DNA of 53,129 nucleotides from an uncultured Prevotellaceae bacterium. Its GTDB lineage: Bacteria > Bacteroidota > Bacteroidia > Bacteroidales > Bacteroidaceae. The DNA lies in the NCBI GenBank assembly GCA_902780025.1, contig CACZDV010000020.1:1-53129 (forward strand). The letters run 5' to 3'. The notes below the pieces were generated by a model. That model saw nothing but the letters and a program-made list of their open reading frames with translations. It ran no database searches and had not been told where the DNA came from. Numbering within the stretch: position 1 is the stretch's first letter; every line of letters starts with the position of its first letter. The translations under genes were made by a program, and so were the position numbers. Below, piece after piece: positions 1 through 8,687 of this stretch.

Positions 1-55
1 TCCTTAGTGCAAATTCTTGTAACTCTAATACATCTAAATCTTCTGTTTTCTCCAT
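1..55 (-). CDS. N-terminus of an unidentified protein, cut by window edge
   Basis: On the minus strand an ATG at 55 opens a frame that stays open to the window edge. It reads MEKTEDLDVLELQEFALR, an acidic and Leu-rich start. The upstream sequence is A/T-rich, as is usual before Bacteroidota start codons. Only 18 codons are visible, so neither function nor reality can be settled. The gene would be divergent from the lipoprotein operon that begins near 240. Confidence 0.35.
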   Translation of the reverse strand, partial: MEKTEDLDVLELQEFALR

Positions 56-208
56 TTTTAAACGTTGTTTTTTTATTCAACGTTTTTCAGGGCAAGACAC
101 TTTGTAAAATCTCAATCAAAAATTTTTTTTTCGCTCTTTTTTTTGTATTTTGAGCTTCGCTCGAAGATACTATCGTTCGGAAAAGCAAAAGAAAAAACTT
201 TTTTTTTA

Positions 209-238
209 TTGCTTTTCGCTCACTTTTTTGTATCTTTG
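209..238 (+). promoter_or_regulatory. Bacteroidota-type promoter for the small peptide-lipoprotein operon
   Basis: A -7 box TATCTTTG lies at 231-238 with a TTG at 209-211, about 19 bp upstream. This fits the Bacteroidota -33/-7 arrangement. Transcription would start near 243 and give a leader of about 35 nt before the ATG at 277. A degenerate copy of the same stretch (TTTCGCTC, T-run, GTATTTTG) lies at 128-152. The rest of 56-208 is A/T-rich DNA in which no gene is recognised. Confidence 0.6.
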
Positions 239-276
239 CACCGTGTTAGGAACATATTGATCAACTATACCAAACC

Positions 277-420
277 ATGGCAACGAAACAGAAGAAAGAG
301 GAATATATGAAACCTGCGATACAGGTGTACGAAGTGGAAAGCGGTGAGGTGATTCTTGCCGGCAGTATGGAAGGTAGTAGGGACCCCTACGGTGACCCGA
401 TAACTGATGATTGGAATTAA
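277..420 (+). CDS. Small acidic peptide with M-x-P ... LAGS core (47 aa)
   Basis: The ATG at 277 opens a 47-codon frame ending in TAA at 418-420. The product starts MATKQKKEEYMKPAIQV, continues with EVILAGS and ends in an acidic tail (DPYGDPITDDWN). There is no membrane segment and no recognised domain. It lies between a good promoter (209-238) and a lipoprotein gene that starts 19 nt after its stop, so the two are probably co-transcribed. Two other small genes in the window (24271-24480 and 34779-34931, minus) share the pattern M-x-P, then an acidic/hydrophobic stretch, then A-[GA]-S, then an acidic tail. The function is unknown. The A-G-S junction loosely resembles a double-glycine leader cleavage site, but that is speculation. 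Confidence 0.6.
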   Translation: MATKQKKEEYMKPAIQVYEVESGEVILAGSMEGSRDPYGDPITDDWN

Positions 421-439
421 ACGACAGGAGGGCAAGACT

Positions 440-2512
440 ATGAAGATGATATCAAGAATCAAAGTATTAGTGTATACCTTCCTGGCAGCAACCCTTCTGA
501 CAGGACTGACCGCCTGCGCGGACAGCGACGACGCTATTGAGCAGAACACGCTGGATATTCCGAAGACCTACACCCTGACCGTCGAGGCCGGCAAGGGCAG
601 CGACGCCACTCGCGCACTCTCGCTCGGCGGCGCCGACGGCAAGACACTCAACGCCACGTGGGCCGTAGGCGAGGAAGTGAAGGTGTACCACGTGACGAAT
701 CCCGACACGTATGAGGAAAATGAATCCCAATACCCCGTCGCCACGCTCTATGCCCAGAGCGAAGGTGTGACAACCACACTCTCGGGGCGGTTCGTTGATA
801 CGTTCACCCCAGTTGCAGGCCAGGTACTCAGGCTGAAGTTCAACGAGAGCCCTAACTATACTAGTGCTAGTCAAGGTGGTACACTCGACTACATCGCCAC
901 GCATTGCGACTATGCTACGGCCAAGATTACCGTGAAAGAAGTTAAGGCCATGCCTGAAATAACATATGGTGCCGGCGCTTATGTCGTCACTCCCACCGCC
1001 CCAGCTCAGTTCGAAAACCAGCAGGCCATCGTGAAGTTCTCGCTGTATAAGGGCAACGGCACCACGCCCCTCATGACTAACAACCTGACGGTGACGGTGA
1101 AGAAGACCATCTACACCGTGACGTCCGACGCGCCCGCCAGCGAATTCTTCGTAGCCGTCAAGGAAGCCTCGAGCAAGCCGGTGACGCTCAGCACCACCGT
1201 CAATGATGTCACCTATACTTATGAGAAGGCAAGTGTTAGCTTCGAGAAGGGCAAATACTACGCTATCAACGTTATACCGCGGCGTATCATTACTACTGCC
1301 GACACCAACGTGACGCTCTATGACGGCGACGTGGTGAGCGGCACGGGTGGCGCGAACACGAGACTCTTCATTGCCGACAACGCTACCGTGAAGCTGGCCG
1401 GCGTGACGAACAACAGTTTCACCGGCGAGATGTATGACTCCAACCAAAGATATGCCGCCGGCATTGAGTGCAACGGCAACGCCACCATCATCCTGGCCGA
1501 CGGCACGACGAACACGTTCACAGGCCACTGGGATCGGGCCGCCGTCTATATCCACGCCGGCAATACGCTCACCATCCGCGGCAGCGGTATCCTCATCGCC
1601 GACAACACGACTAACGAAGCCAATGGCGCGGGCATCGGCGGCAGCTATTGGAACGACTGCGGCAACATCCTGATTGGGGGTGGCACCATTATCGCCAAGG
1701 GCAGCCAAGGTGCTGGCATCGGTAGCGGCAGTAACGGTCACTCCTGCGGCAACATCATCATCAGCGGCGGCACCATCACGGCCACTGGCGGCAGCAACGG
1801 TGCGGGCATCGGCAGTGGAAATGATGGAAGCTGTGGCGCTATCAGCATCGACGGCTCTGCCATCGTTACGGCTACGGGCGCTAATAATGCTGCGGGCATC
1901 GGTTGCGGTGGTTTGAGCTGGAATCGCGATATCGCGAACACCTGCGGCGACATCACTATCAGCGGCTCGGCCCACGTCACGGCCACGGGCGGCGACTATG
2001 CTGCGGGCATCGGCAGCGGATGTGCCTGCCAAGCCGCAAACACTTGCGGCGACATTACCATCGAGGGCTCAGCAGACGTCACGGCCATGGGCGGCGACCG
2101 TGCTGCGGGCATCGGCAGCGGAAATGTAAATTCTTATAGCGACAATCCTAGTGTCAGCAGTTGCGGCGCCATCAGCATCACGGGCGGCACGGTATCGGCT
2201 ATGGGCGGCAACTATGCTGCGGGCATCGGCAGTGGAAGCTATGGTAAGTTCGCCAGCATCCATATCACCGGCGGCATCACCAGCGTCACCGCCACGAGGA
2301 GCAATAACTCCTCGAATGTCCCCATCGGCAAGGGCAACAACGACCAGGGCAGCGGCAGCATCACCATCGACGGCCAAGCCATCAGCGATAACATGACGAA
2401 AGGCACGGCAGACCTGCCCACATTCCCGAACCTCAACGTCGCGATATCAAATGGCTACAACTCCGATGACGGTAACTTCTCCAACGGCACGTGGATTATC
2501 ACGAAGCAATAA
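440..2512 (+). CDS. Fimbrillin-like surface lipoprotein with Gly-rich beta-helix-like repeats
   Basis: The preferred start is the ATG at 440, because a GGAGGG ribosome-binding site lies at 427-432. It yields a 690-residue protein with a lipoprotein signal: a hydrophobic segment, then LLTGLTAC with Cys26. An upstream in-frame ATG at 407 lies inside the preceding small gene. Residues about 35-290 resemble the N-terminal part of fimbrillin-type Bacteroidota lipoproteins (TYTLTVEAG, DATRAL, ATWAVGEEVKVY). Residues about 396-600 hold seven Gly/Ala-rich repeats, each with [GA]-A-G-I-G-x-G followed by Cys-Gly and an I-x-I-x-G strand. This predicts a right-handed beta-helix, possibly carbohydrate-binding or adhesive. 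The outer-membrane location is inferred from the lipobox. It follows the 47-residue peptide gene in one operon. Confidence 0.75.
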   Translation: MKMISRIKVLVYTFLAATLLTGLTACADSDDAIEQNTLDIPKTYTLTVEAGKGSDATRALSLGGADGKTLNATWAVGEEVKVYHVTNPDTYEENESQYPVATLYAQSEGVTTTLSGRFVDTFTPVAGQVLRLKFNESPNYTSASQGGTLDYIATHCDYATAKITVKEVKAMPEITYGAGAYVVTPTAPAQFENQQAIVKFSLYKGNGTTPLMTNNLTVTVKKTIYTVTSDAPASEFFVAVKEASSKPVTLSTTVNDVTYTYEKASVSFEKGKYYAINVIPRRIITTADTNVTLYDGDVVSGTGGANTRLFIADNATVKLAGVTNNSFTGEMYDSNQRYAAGIECNGNATIILADGTTNTFTGHWDRAAVYIHAGNTLTIRGSGILIADNTTNEANGAGIGGSYWNDCGNILIGGGTIIAKGSQGAGIGSGSNGHSCGNIIISGGTITATGGSNGAGIGSGNDGSCGAISIDGSAIVTATGANNAAGIGCGGLSWNRDIANTCGDITISGSAHVTATGGDYAAGIGSGCACQAANTCGDITIEGSADVTAMGGDRAAGIGSGNVNSYSDNPSVSSCGAISITGGTVSAMGGNYAAGIGSGSYGKFASIHITGGITSVTATRSNNSSNVPIGKGNNDQGSGSITIDGQAISDNMTKGTADLPTFPNLNVAISNGYNSDDGNFSNGTWIITKQ
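1625..2236 (+). repeat. Seven coding repeats of the GAGIG/AAGIG motif
   Basis: The motif [GA]-A-G-I-G begins at 1625, 1709, 1799, 1889, 2000, 2102 and 2216. The spacing is 84-114 bp, always a multiple of three. Most units also carry one Cys-Gly pair and the strand I-x-I-x-G-x-A/T. The nucleotide core GCGGGCATCGGCAG is nearly identical in four units, so expansion was recent or maintained by gene conversion. Confidence 0.8.
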
Positions 2513-2567
2513 CCCCTTATGATTCGTACTTTTACAGGCATCCAATAACAAAAAAATACTGAAGAAG

Positions 2568-4055
2568 ATGAAACAAGATTGTGGAAAAAGACTGTTGCGG
2601 CAGTTGTTGGCGCTGACGCTGCTGCTGATGCTCGTTGCGGGCATGCAGGCCAAGACTGCGCGGAAATTCACGTTGAACCTGACGGCCGACGGCAAGGCCC
2701 AGATGGTATGTTTCCTGCCGGAGAAGCCTACGGGCCAGGCTATCGTGGGCATACCGGGCGGCGGCTACTCTATGCTGTCGAACAGCCACGAGGGCTATCT
2801 GGCCTCTGAGTGGCTCAACGACCGTGGCACCGCTTATTTCGTGGTGAACTACCGGCTGCCAGAAGGTGACCGTACCAAGCCCATCAGCGACGTGGAACAA
2901 GGGTTCCGTATTGTTCGCGACTCGGCTCAGGTGTGGGGCATCAACCCCGACAACGTGGGCATCATGGGCTTCTCGGCCGGCGGTCACTTGGCATCGGTCA
3001 TCTCCACCCATTCGCCCTATGAGGTGCGCCCCAATTTCAGCATCCTCTTCTATCCCGTCATCTCGATGGACGAGCGCGTCAGCCATGTGTGGTCGTGCCG
3101 TAACTTCCTGGGCGAGGACCAGAAGAACCCTGCCTTGGTGCGTGACTTCTCGACGAATAATGCCGTGCGCCGACACCTGACGCCGCCCGCCTGCATCATC
3201 ATGTCGAGCGACGATGCCCTGGTGCCGCCGCTCACGAACGGTCTGACCTACTATACGGCGATGCGCAACGTCGGCAATGAGTGCGCCCTGTTTACCTATC
3301 CCACCGGCGGTCACGGCTACGGCTTCGGCCCCTGGTTCCAGTATCACGACGAGATGCTGGCCAACCTCGGCAAGTGGCTCGACGCACGGCAGGCTCCGAA
3401 GCCCGGCGCCATCCGCGTGGCCTGCATCGGCAACAGCATCACCGACGGTCACGGCATCGACCTGGCGACCGTCAACGGCTATCCCGCACAGCTGCAGCGA
3501 CTGTTGGGCAACGACTACTGGGTGAAGAACTTCGGCGTCTCGGCCCGCACCATGCTCAACAAGGGCGACTATCCCTACATGAACGAGATGGCGTGGCGCG
3601 ACGCCTTAGCTATGAAGCCCGACATCGTCATCATCAAGTTGGGCACCAACGACTCGAAGCCCGAGAACTGGCAGCACGGCTCTGAATTCCGTCAGGACCT
3701 GGAGCAGATGATAACCACGCTGCGTCCCGACCTCGCACAAACTTCCAAAAAATCCAAGAAGTCAAAGAAAGCCTCCCCTAAACAGGGGAGGTTGGAGGGG
3801 TCTGGGTCGCCTAAGATCTACCTCTGCACCCCCATTCCCGCCTTCAAATCGACGTGGAACATCAACGACTCGGTCATCATGAATGCCATCATCCCCATCC
3901 AGCAGCAGGTGGCTAAGCAGTACGGCTTGCAGGTCATCGACCTCCACACGCTCTTCGCTAACGACGGCGACAAGATGCTGACCGACGGTATTCATCCTGA
4001 CGCCAAGGGTGCCCGCCGCATGGCAGAGATTATAGCAAACGAAATCAAGAAATAA
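2568..4055 (+). CDS. Secreted two-domain esterase: alpha/beta hydrolase plus SGNH hydrolase
   Basis: A 495-residue protein with a signal peptide ([17 protein letters not shown]). Residues about 30-275 form an alpha/beta-hydrolase of the BD-FAE/acetylesterase type: the oxyanion-type stretch [10 protein letters not shown], the nucleophile elbow [10 protein letters not shown], and a later Asp and His ([16 protein letters not shown]). Residues about 285-495 form an SGNH/GDSL domain: block [11 protein letters not shown], block III LGTNDSK, and block V DGIHPD. Such pairs usually deacetylate plant polysaccharides, but the exact substrate cannot be read here. The SGNH domain carries a foreign-looking segment ([20 protein letters not shown]) encoded partly by a CTCCCC hairpin element at 3773-3802. 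The GH95 gene starts 4 nt after the stop, so the two are co-transcribed. Confidence 0.8.
   Translation: MKQDCGKRLLRQLLALTLLLMLVAGMQAKTARKFTLNLTADGKAQMVCFLPEKPTGQAIVGIPGGGYSMLSNSHEGYLASEWLNDRGTAYFVVNYRLPEGDRTKPISDVEQGFRIVRDSAQVWGINPDNVGIMGFSAGGHLASVISTHSPYEVRPNFSILFYPVISMDERVSHVWSCRNFLGEDQKNPALVRDFSTNNAVRRHLTPPACIIMSSDDALVPPLTNGLTYYTAMRNVGNECALFTYPTGGHGYGFGPWFQYHDEMLANLGKWLDARQAPKPGAIRVACIGNSITDGHGIDLATVNGYPAQLQRLLGNDYWVKNFGVSARTMLNKGDYPYMNEMAWRDALAMKPDIVIIKLGTNDSKPENWQHGSEFRQDLEQMITTLRPDLAQTSKKSKKSKKASPKQGRLEGSGSPKIYLCTPIPAFKSTWNINDSVIMNAIIPIQQQVAKQYGLQVIDLHTLFANDGDKMLTDGIHPDAKGARRMAEIIANEIKK
3773..3802 (+). repeat. Intragenic CTCCCC-TAAACA-GGGGAG palindromic element, copy A
   Basis: The inverted repeat CTCCCC TAAACA GGGGAG is followed by GTTGGAGGGGTC and lies in frame inside the SGNH domain of the esterase. 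Two related copies lie head to head inside surE (25247-25278 minus, 25288-25319 plus) and share both the palindrome and the GGAxGGGGTC-like tail. It interrupts a position where SGNH proteins normally run straight into the next beta strand (KIYLCTPIP here). Confidence 0.75.
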
Positions 4056-4059
4056 AACG

Positions 4060-6570
4060 ATGAAGAAAAGACTTTTGACAACCCTGTTGCTGACCGTGAC
4101 CTGTATGGCCGTCAGCGCACAGTCCCACCGTATGTGGTACTCCAAGCCCGCCAGCCACTGGCTGGAGGCCCTGCCCGTAGGCAACTCCCACCTGGGCGCC
4201 ATGATCTATGGCGGCACCGACGTAGAGGAAATCCAGTTGAACGAAGAGACCTTCTGGAGCGGACAGCCTCACAACAATAACTCCAAGAAATCGCTGGCCG
4301 TCCTATCCGAGGTGCGTAGCCTGATTTTCCAGGGCAAGGAGGGTGAGGCCTCGAAACTCATCGACCAGAACTTTATTCCCGGTCCTCACGGCATGCGCTT
4401 CCTGCCCCTCGGCTCGCTGAAGCTGTCGCTGGGTCACAAGGACGTGACCAACTACCAGCGGGCGCTGAACCTCGGCGACGCCACCGCCACCACCTCTTAC
4501 AGTTATGAGGGCGTGAAGTATGAGCGCACCGTCTTTGCCTCGCAGGCCGACAACGTCATCATCGTCCAGCTGAAGGCCTCGAAGAAGGGCGAACTGGAGT
4601 TTGATGTCAACTTCGATAGTCAGCTGCAGAAGAAAGTCTTTACCGTGTCAGAGCACGAGGGTATCAGCGGAAAGGTCAATGAACTGGCCGCTGTGGTCGA
4701 CGGTGTCGAGCAGGAGGGCATCAAGGCCGGACTGAAAGCCGAGTGCCGCGTACTGGTAGAGACCGACGGTGAGGTGAAGCGCGGCGTCGACAAACTGAGC
4801 ATCGACGATGCCACCACCGCCACCCTCTATATTACTGCCGCCACCAACTTCGTCAACTACAAGGACATCAGCGGCAATCCCGTGAAGAAGAACAACGAGA
4901 CGCTGGCCAGCGTCAAGGGTAAGCCCTACAAGCAGTTGCTGGCTGCCCACGTCAAGAAATACCAGGAGCAGTACAACCGCGTGTCGTTAAGTTTGCCGAA
5001 GTCGGCAAACTCTAACTTAGAGACCGACCAGCGCGTGGCTGCCTTCGAGAAGGACGCCACCGACCTCGATATGGTGGCGCTGATGATGCAGTATGGCCGC
5101 TACCTGCTTATCTCCAGCTCGCAGCCCGGCGGTCAGGCCGCCAACCTGCAGGGCGTTTGGAACGACAAGATGAACGCTCCTTGGGACTCGAAGTACACCA
5201 TCAACATCAATGCTGAGATGAACTACTGGCCCGCCCTCATCGGCAACCTTGCCGAGACGCAGGAACCGCTATTCACGATGATTCGCGACCTCAGCGAGAC
5301 CGGTGTCGAGACCGCCCGCACGATGTATGGCTGCGGCGGTTGGGTAGCCCACCACAATACCGATATCTGGCGCATTGCCGGACCCGTCGACGGTACGCCC
5401 TGGGGCATGTTCCCCACTGGTGGCTCATGGCTGACCACCCATCTGTGGCAGCACTACCTCTACACCGGCGACCGTCAGTTCCTGGAGTCCTACTACCCCG
5501 TGCTGAAAGGCGCTGCCGACTTCCTGCTGGACTACATGCAGGTGTATCCCGCCGCCGGTGAGGTGCGCCAGGCTGCCGGCTGGCTGATGACCGTTCCCAC
5601 CGTGTCACCCGAGCACGGCCCGCGTGGCAAGAACACCAACGTCACCGCCGGTTCGACGATGGACAACCAGATAGCCTTCGACGTGCTCACGCAGACCGTC
5701 GCCGCCGCCGAGGCACTGGGTAAGGATGCCGAATACGTCGCCCGACTGAAGTTTGCCATCTCCTGTCTGCCCCCCATGCAGATAGGCCGCTATGGCCAGC
5801 TGCAGGAGTGGCTCATCGACGGCGATGATCCGAAGGATGAGCACCGCCACATCTCCCACCTCTACGGCCTCTATCCCTCGAACCAGATTTCGCCGTACAC
5901 CCATCCCGACCTTTTCACCGCCGCCGCCAATACGCTTGCTCAGCGCGGCGACATGGCCACGGGTTGGAGCCTCGGCTGGAAGACCAACTTCTGGGCCCGC
6001 ATGCTCGACGGCAACCACGCCTTCACCATCATTAAAAATATGCTGCACCTGCTGCCCGACGACCGTGCTGCCCGTCAGTATCCTGCCGGCCGCACCTATC
6101 CCAATCTCTTCGACGCCCACCCGCCGTTCCAGATTGACGGTAACTTCGGCGTCTCGGCCGGCATCTGCGAGATGCTCGTCCAGAGTCACGACGGTGCCGT
6201 CCACCTGTTGCCCGCCCTGCCCAGCGACTGGCAGAAGGGTAGCGTCAGCGGACTGCGGGCCCGTGGCGGTTTCATCGTCAGCGAGCAGTGGAGTGGGGGA
6301 CAGGTCACGTCGGCCACCGTCCAGAGCACCATCGGCGGTACCCTGCGCCTGCGCTCCTATGTTCCCCTCCGTCTGGCCAAGGCCCCGAAGGGTGCCCAGC
6401 TGAAGGTTGCCGAGGGCGACTGTCCCAATCCCCTCTTTGCGCCTGCCGCCATCCGTGAACCCCTGCGCTCGCCGGAGCTGAAGGACTTCCAGCAGCGACA
6501 GTTGCAGAAGGTTTACGAGTATGACATCGAGACCGTAGCAGGACAAGTCTATCGTATAGTCTCAGAATAA
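4060..6570 (+). CDS. GH95 alpha-L-fucosidase (or alpha-L-galactosidase)
   Basis: An 836-residue protein with a signal peptide ([17 protein letters not shown]). It matches glycoside hydrolase family 95 over its whole length: the N-terminal sandwich domain ([27 protein letters not shown]), then the (alpha/alpha)6 barrel with [49 protein letters not shown] and [13 protein letters not shown], then a C-terminal beta domain. The Asn and acidic residues of the family's active site fall within these blocks. It would remove terminal alpha-1,2-linked L-fucose or L-galactose from xyloglucan, arabinoxylan or host glycans, probably in the periplasm. It is the second gene of an operon with the esterase. 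A near-perfect palindrome at 4990-5011 lies inside the gene. Confidence 0.9.
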   Translation: MKKRLLTTLLLTVTCMAVSAQSHRMWYSKPASHWLEALPVGNSHLGAMIYGGTDVEEIQLNEETFWSGQPHNNNSKKSLAVLSEVRSLIFQGKEGEASKLIDQNFIPGPHGMRFLPLGSLKLSLGHKDVTNYQRALNLGDATATTSYSYEGVKYERTVFASQADNVIIVQLKASKKGELEFDVNFDSQLQKKVFTVSEHEGISGKVNELAAVVDGVEQEGIKAGLKAECRVLVETDGEVKRGVDKLSIDDATTATLYITAATNFVNYKDISGNPVKKNNETLASVKGKPYKQLLAAHVKKYQEQYNRVSLSLPKSANSNLETDQRVAAFEKDATDLDMVALMMQYGRYLLISSSQPGGQAANLQGVWNDKMNAPWDSKYTININAEMNYWPALIGNLAETQEPLFTMIRDLSETGVETARTMYGCGGWVAHHNTDIWRIAGPVDGTPWGMFPTGGSWLTTHLWQHYLYTGDRQFLESYYPVLKGAADFLLDYMQVYPAAGEVRQAAGWLMTVPTVSPEHGPRGKNTNVTAGSTMDNQIAFDVLTQTVAAAEALGKDAEYVARLKFAISCLPPMQIGRYGQLQEWLIDGDDPKDEHRHISHLYGLYPSNQISPYTHPDLFTAAANTLAQRGDMATGWSLGWKTNFWARMLDGNHAFTIIKNMLHLLPDDRAARQYPAGRTYPNLFDAHPPFQIDGNFGVSAGICEMLVQSHDGAVHLLPALPSDWQKGSVSGLRARGGFIVSEQWSGGQVTSATVQSTIGGTLRLRSYVPLRLAKAPKGAQLKVAEGDCPNPLFAPAAIREPLRSPELKDFQQRQLQKVYEYDIETVAGQVYRIVSE
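4990..5011. repeat. Perfect 10-bp inverted repeat inside the GH95 gene
   Basis: AGTTTGCCGA, a 2-nt spacer AG, then TCGGCAAACT. It encodes a short segment (LPKSANS) at the join between the sandwich domain and the barrel linker. It could be a small mobile palindrome or chance. Confidence 0.55.
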
Positions 6571-6577
6571 GGAAATC

Positions 6578-6623
6578 AAAAAAAAAGTCCGGCTGTCAGT
6601 ATGAACAGCCGGACTTTTTTTTT
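6578..6623. terminator. Bidirectional rho-independent terminator
   Basis: Perfect stem GTCCGGCTGT (6587-6596) and ACAGCCGGAC (6605-6614) with an 8-nt loop. It is flanked by nine A on the left and nine T on the right. It lies between two convergent genes (GH95 and the GH43-like gene) and can serve both. Confidence 0.92.
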
Positions 6624-6627
6624 CTTT

Positions 6628-8676
6628 TTAGTTAATGAGGAAGATTTTGGTTTGACCCTTATAGGTGGCCTTGACGGTGGCACGACCCTCGACGATGGGG
6701 CTTACCTCGCACTTCACGCCAGGAACGTCAGACGTAGCCTTCAACTTGGTGCCTGCCTTCAGCGGACCATAGACCTGATAGCGAATCTGGTCGGCGTAGC
6801 CGTTCTGGTTGTTGAAGCGGATAGGCGTTGCGGGGATGTTCAGCTTCTGGCCGTCAGCAGTAATGGTGAGCTGAGGAACGACGGGAGCCGTTTGTTCTGC
6901 ACCCTTTGAGAAACTGATGCCGTGGAGGTCGAAGAGACCCTGCGGACGCTGCGGCTGCTGGGGACCGCGACCGAAGCCACCAGGACGTCCCTGCGGCTGC
7001 TGGGGCTGCTGCACCTCGGGACCTTCAGCTACGAGGTAGATGGCGTGCTTGCCAGCAAGACCTTCGGTAGCAGGAACGGCAGCATAATACATCGCTGCCT
7101 GACGGGCAGCATCGGCGGGTACGTCAACCACGCCAATTTCCTGACCCTTCCAGGGGTCGTCGAGCTTGACGTGAATCTTGAAGGCGCCTTTGCCGCTGGC
7201 AGTCAGATGGAGGCCGATGGTCGTCTTGTCGCCAGCCTTCGTGCCTACAAAGGCCTTGCAGCCCTTGGTGTCCTGAGCCAAGCCCCCGAAGCCGAAGTAC
7301 TTGAAACCGACGATGCCGCCGTTCTGGATGCCGGCGAGGTCCATCGAGTTATTCCATACGTCGTGGTTGTCCTGCATCCAGTTGTTGGCATTGGGGCCAT
7401 AGACGAAGCAGGCGTAGCCGGCGCTATAGTAGTTGTAGGGAGGCAGACCGAAAATCTGGAAGCCCTCGCTGGTGACCTCGGCACCCGTATATTCGTTGCC
7501 GTCGGTAGCCTTAGCCGTCCACACATTATTCTTGGTAAAGGGGTCGTAGCCCGTAATCTTCACCACGCCGCCCTTGGCAACGGGCTTCTTGTCCCACGTA
7601 ATCTTCACGGGAGCCACCATCGTCTGGCGGGCATTTCCGAAGCCGCGCGGGGGGCGGTGATAGAAGACGTACCACTGGCCGTTGATCTCCTGCAGCGAAC
7701 CGTGGGTGTTGTGGCCGAAGTTGGTGGTGATGAGCTTAGAGCCGTCCTCGTTGAGCACTACGCCGCGAGAATCGACGAGCACACCGCCTGAACGCCAGGG
7801 GCCGAGGGGAGAGTCGCCGAAGGCATAGCGCAGGGCCGAGTTGGTGTTGCCCAAGCCGTACTCCTTGCCGCTGTAGCCGGAGAACACCATCACGTACTTG
7901 TTGCCCACCTGACGGATAGACGAGGCCTCGAAGAAGTTGAAGTCGAGCGGGTTCTGGCCCTTGTAGAGCGCCTTATACTCGCTACCCTCTTTGTCCAAAA
8001 GACGGCCGTCGGCGCTGCTGGCGGGGATGAACGGGTCGATGGGCTCGGTGCCCTCGCGCTTCGAGTACATGGTCTTCTGGTCGAGCTCAACAGCCGTCGA
8101 GTGCTGGAAACCGTAGAACACGTAGGCACGGAAGCCGATGTTGTAGTCGGGGTCTTTTTTGTCGGTAATGTTCTCGATGAACACCGAAGGGTCGAAGTCA
8201 ATCAGCGAACCCGGGAGGCACTGGCGTCCGTCCTCGGTCAGGTTGATGGGCGTGAAGGGACCATCGGGGCGGTCGCCCTTACACACCATCGGCGTACGGC
8301 GCCATCCGCGGCTGTGAGGATAGAGGTAGTAGGTCTTCTTGCCGGTAGCCTTGTCCTTTACCTCAACGAGGTCGGGGGCATACATCGTGTCCCACTGGCC
8401 GTCGACAAACCATGTGAAGATGGGGCCTTCGTCGCGCCACTGGGAGAGATCCTCGACAGGAGCCGACCACATACGGATGTCGGGGCCGCAGTAGGCAGAG
8501 TAGTTCACATCGTGCGAGCCGATGATGTAGGCGCGGAACTTGCCGGGTTGGTCAGGATCCTCGAATACACGGGGTTCGCCATCGGGCACATGCTCCCACA
8601 GAGGGAGATACGGGTTCTGTGCGTTAGCCGCAGTAGCAGCTAAGAGCAGCATCAGGTTTAAAAAGAGTTTTTTCAT
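6628..8676 (-). CDS. Secreted GH43-family glycosidase with CBM6-like domain
   Basis: A 682-residue protein with a signal peptide (LNLMLLLAATAANAQ). Residues about 20-370 look like a five-bladed GH43 propeller: DGEPRVFEDPD at the start, DTMYAPDLVEVKD, FNFFEASSIRQV with the likely acid Glu, and GSLQEINGQWYVFYHRP near the end. Residues about 395-540 resemble a CBM6-type beta-sandwich (GGIVGFKYFGFGG, KDP-like LDDPWKG). Then comes a Pro/Gln/Gly-rich linker at about 560-580 (PGGFGRGPQQPQRPQG) and an Ig-like C-terminal domain. Likely activity is on arabinosyl or xylosyl side chains; the subfamily cannot be decided by eye. The CotH-like gene ends 11 nt upstream of this start, so the two form a minus-strand operon. 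Confidence 0.75.
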   Translation of the reverse strand: MKKLFLNLMLLLAATAANAQNPYLPLWEHVPDGEPRVFEDPDQPGKFRAYIIGSHDVNYSAYCGPDIRMWSAPVEDLSQWRDEGPIFTWFVDGQWDTMYAPDLVEVKDKATGKKTYYLYPHSRGWRRTPMVCKGDRPDGPFTPINLTEDGRQCLPGSLIDFDPSVFIENITDKKDPDYNIGFRAYVFYGFQHSTAVELDQKTMYSKREGTEPIDPFIPASSADGRLLDKEGSEYKALYKGQNPLDFNFFEASSIRQVGNKYVMVFSGYSGKEYGLGNTNSALRYAFGDSPLGPWRSGGVLVDSRGVVLNEDGSKLITTNFGHNTHGSLQEINGQWYVFYHRPPRGFGNARQTMVAPVKITWDKKPVAKGGVVKITGYDPFTKNNVWTAKATDGNEYTGAEVTSEGFQIFGLPPYNYYSAGYACFVYGPNANNWMQDNHDVWNNSMDLAGIQNGGIVGFKYFGFGGLAQDTKGCKAFVGTKAGDKTTIGLHLTASGKGAFKIHVKLDDPWKGQEIGVVDVPADAARQAAMYYAAVPATEGLAGKHAIYLVAEGPEVQQPQQPQGRPGGFGRGPQQPQRPQGLFDLHGISFSKGAEQTAPVVPQLTITADGQKLNIPATPIRFNNQNGYADQIRYQVYGPLKAGTKLKATSDVPGVKCEVSPIVEGRATVKATYKGQTKIFLIN

Positions 8677-8687
8677 AAGTAGTTGGG

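Noticed and set aside
467-2032. A 521-codon minus-strand open frame
   Set aside because: It is the shadow of the lipoprotein gene, with Asp/Ala/Val-rich nonsense sequence and no start signals.
1625-2236. Regularly spaced repeats that might be a CRISPR array
   Set aside because: Spacing is always a multiple of three, the repeats are coding, and the protein forms a sensible repeat fold. No leader or cas genes are present.
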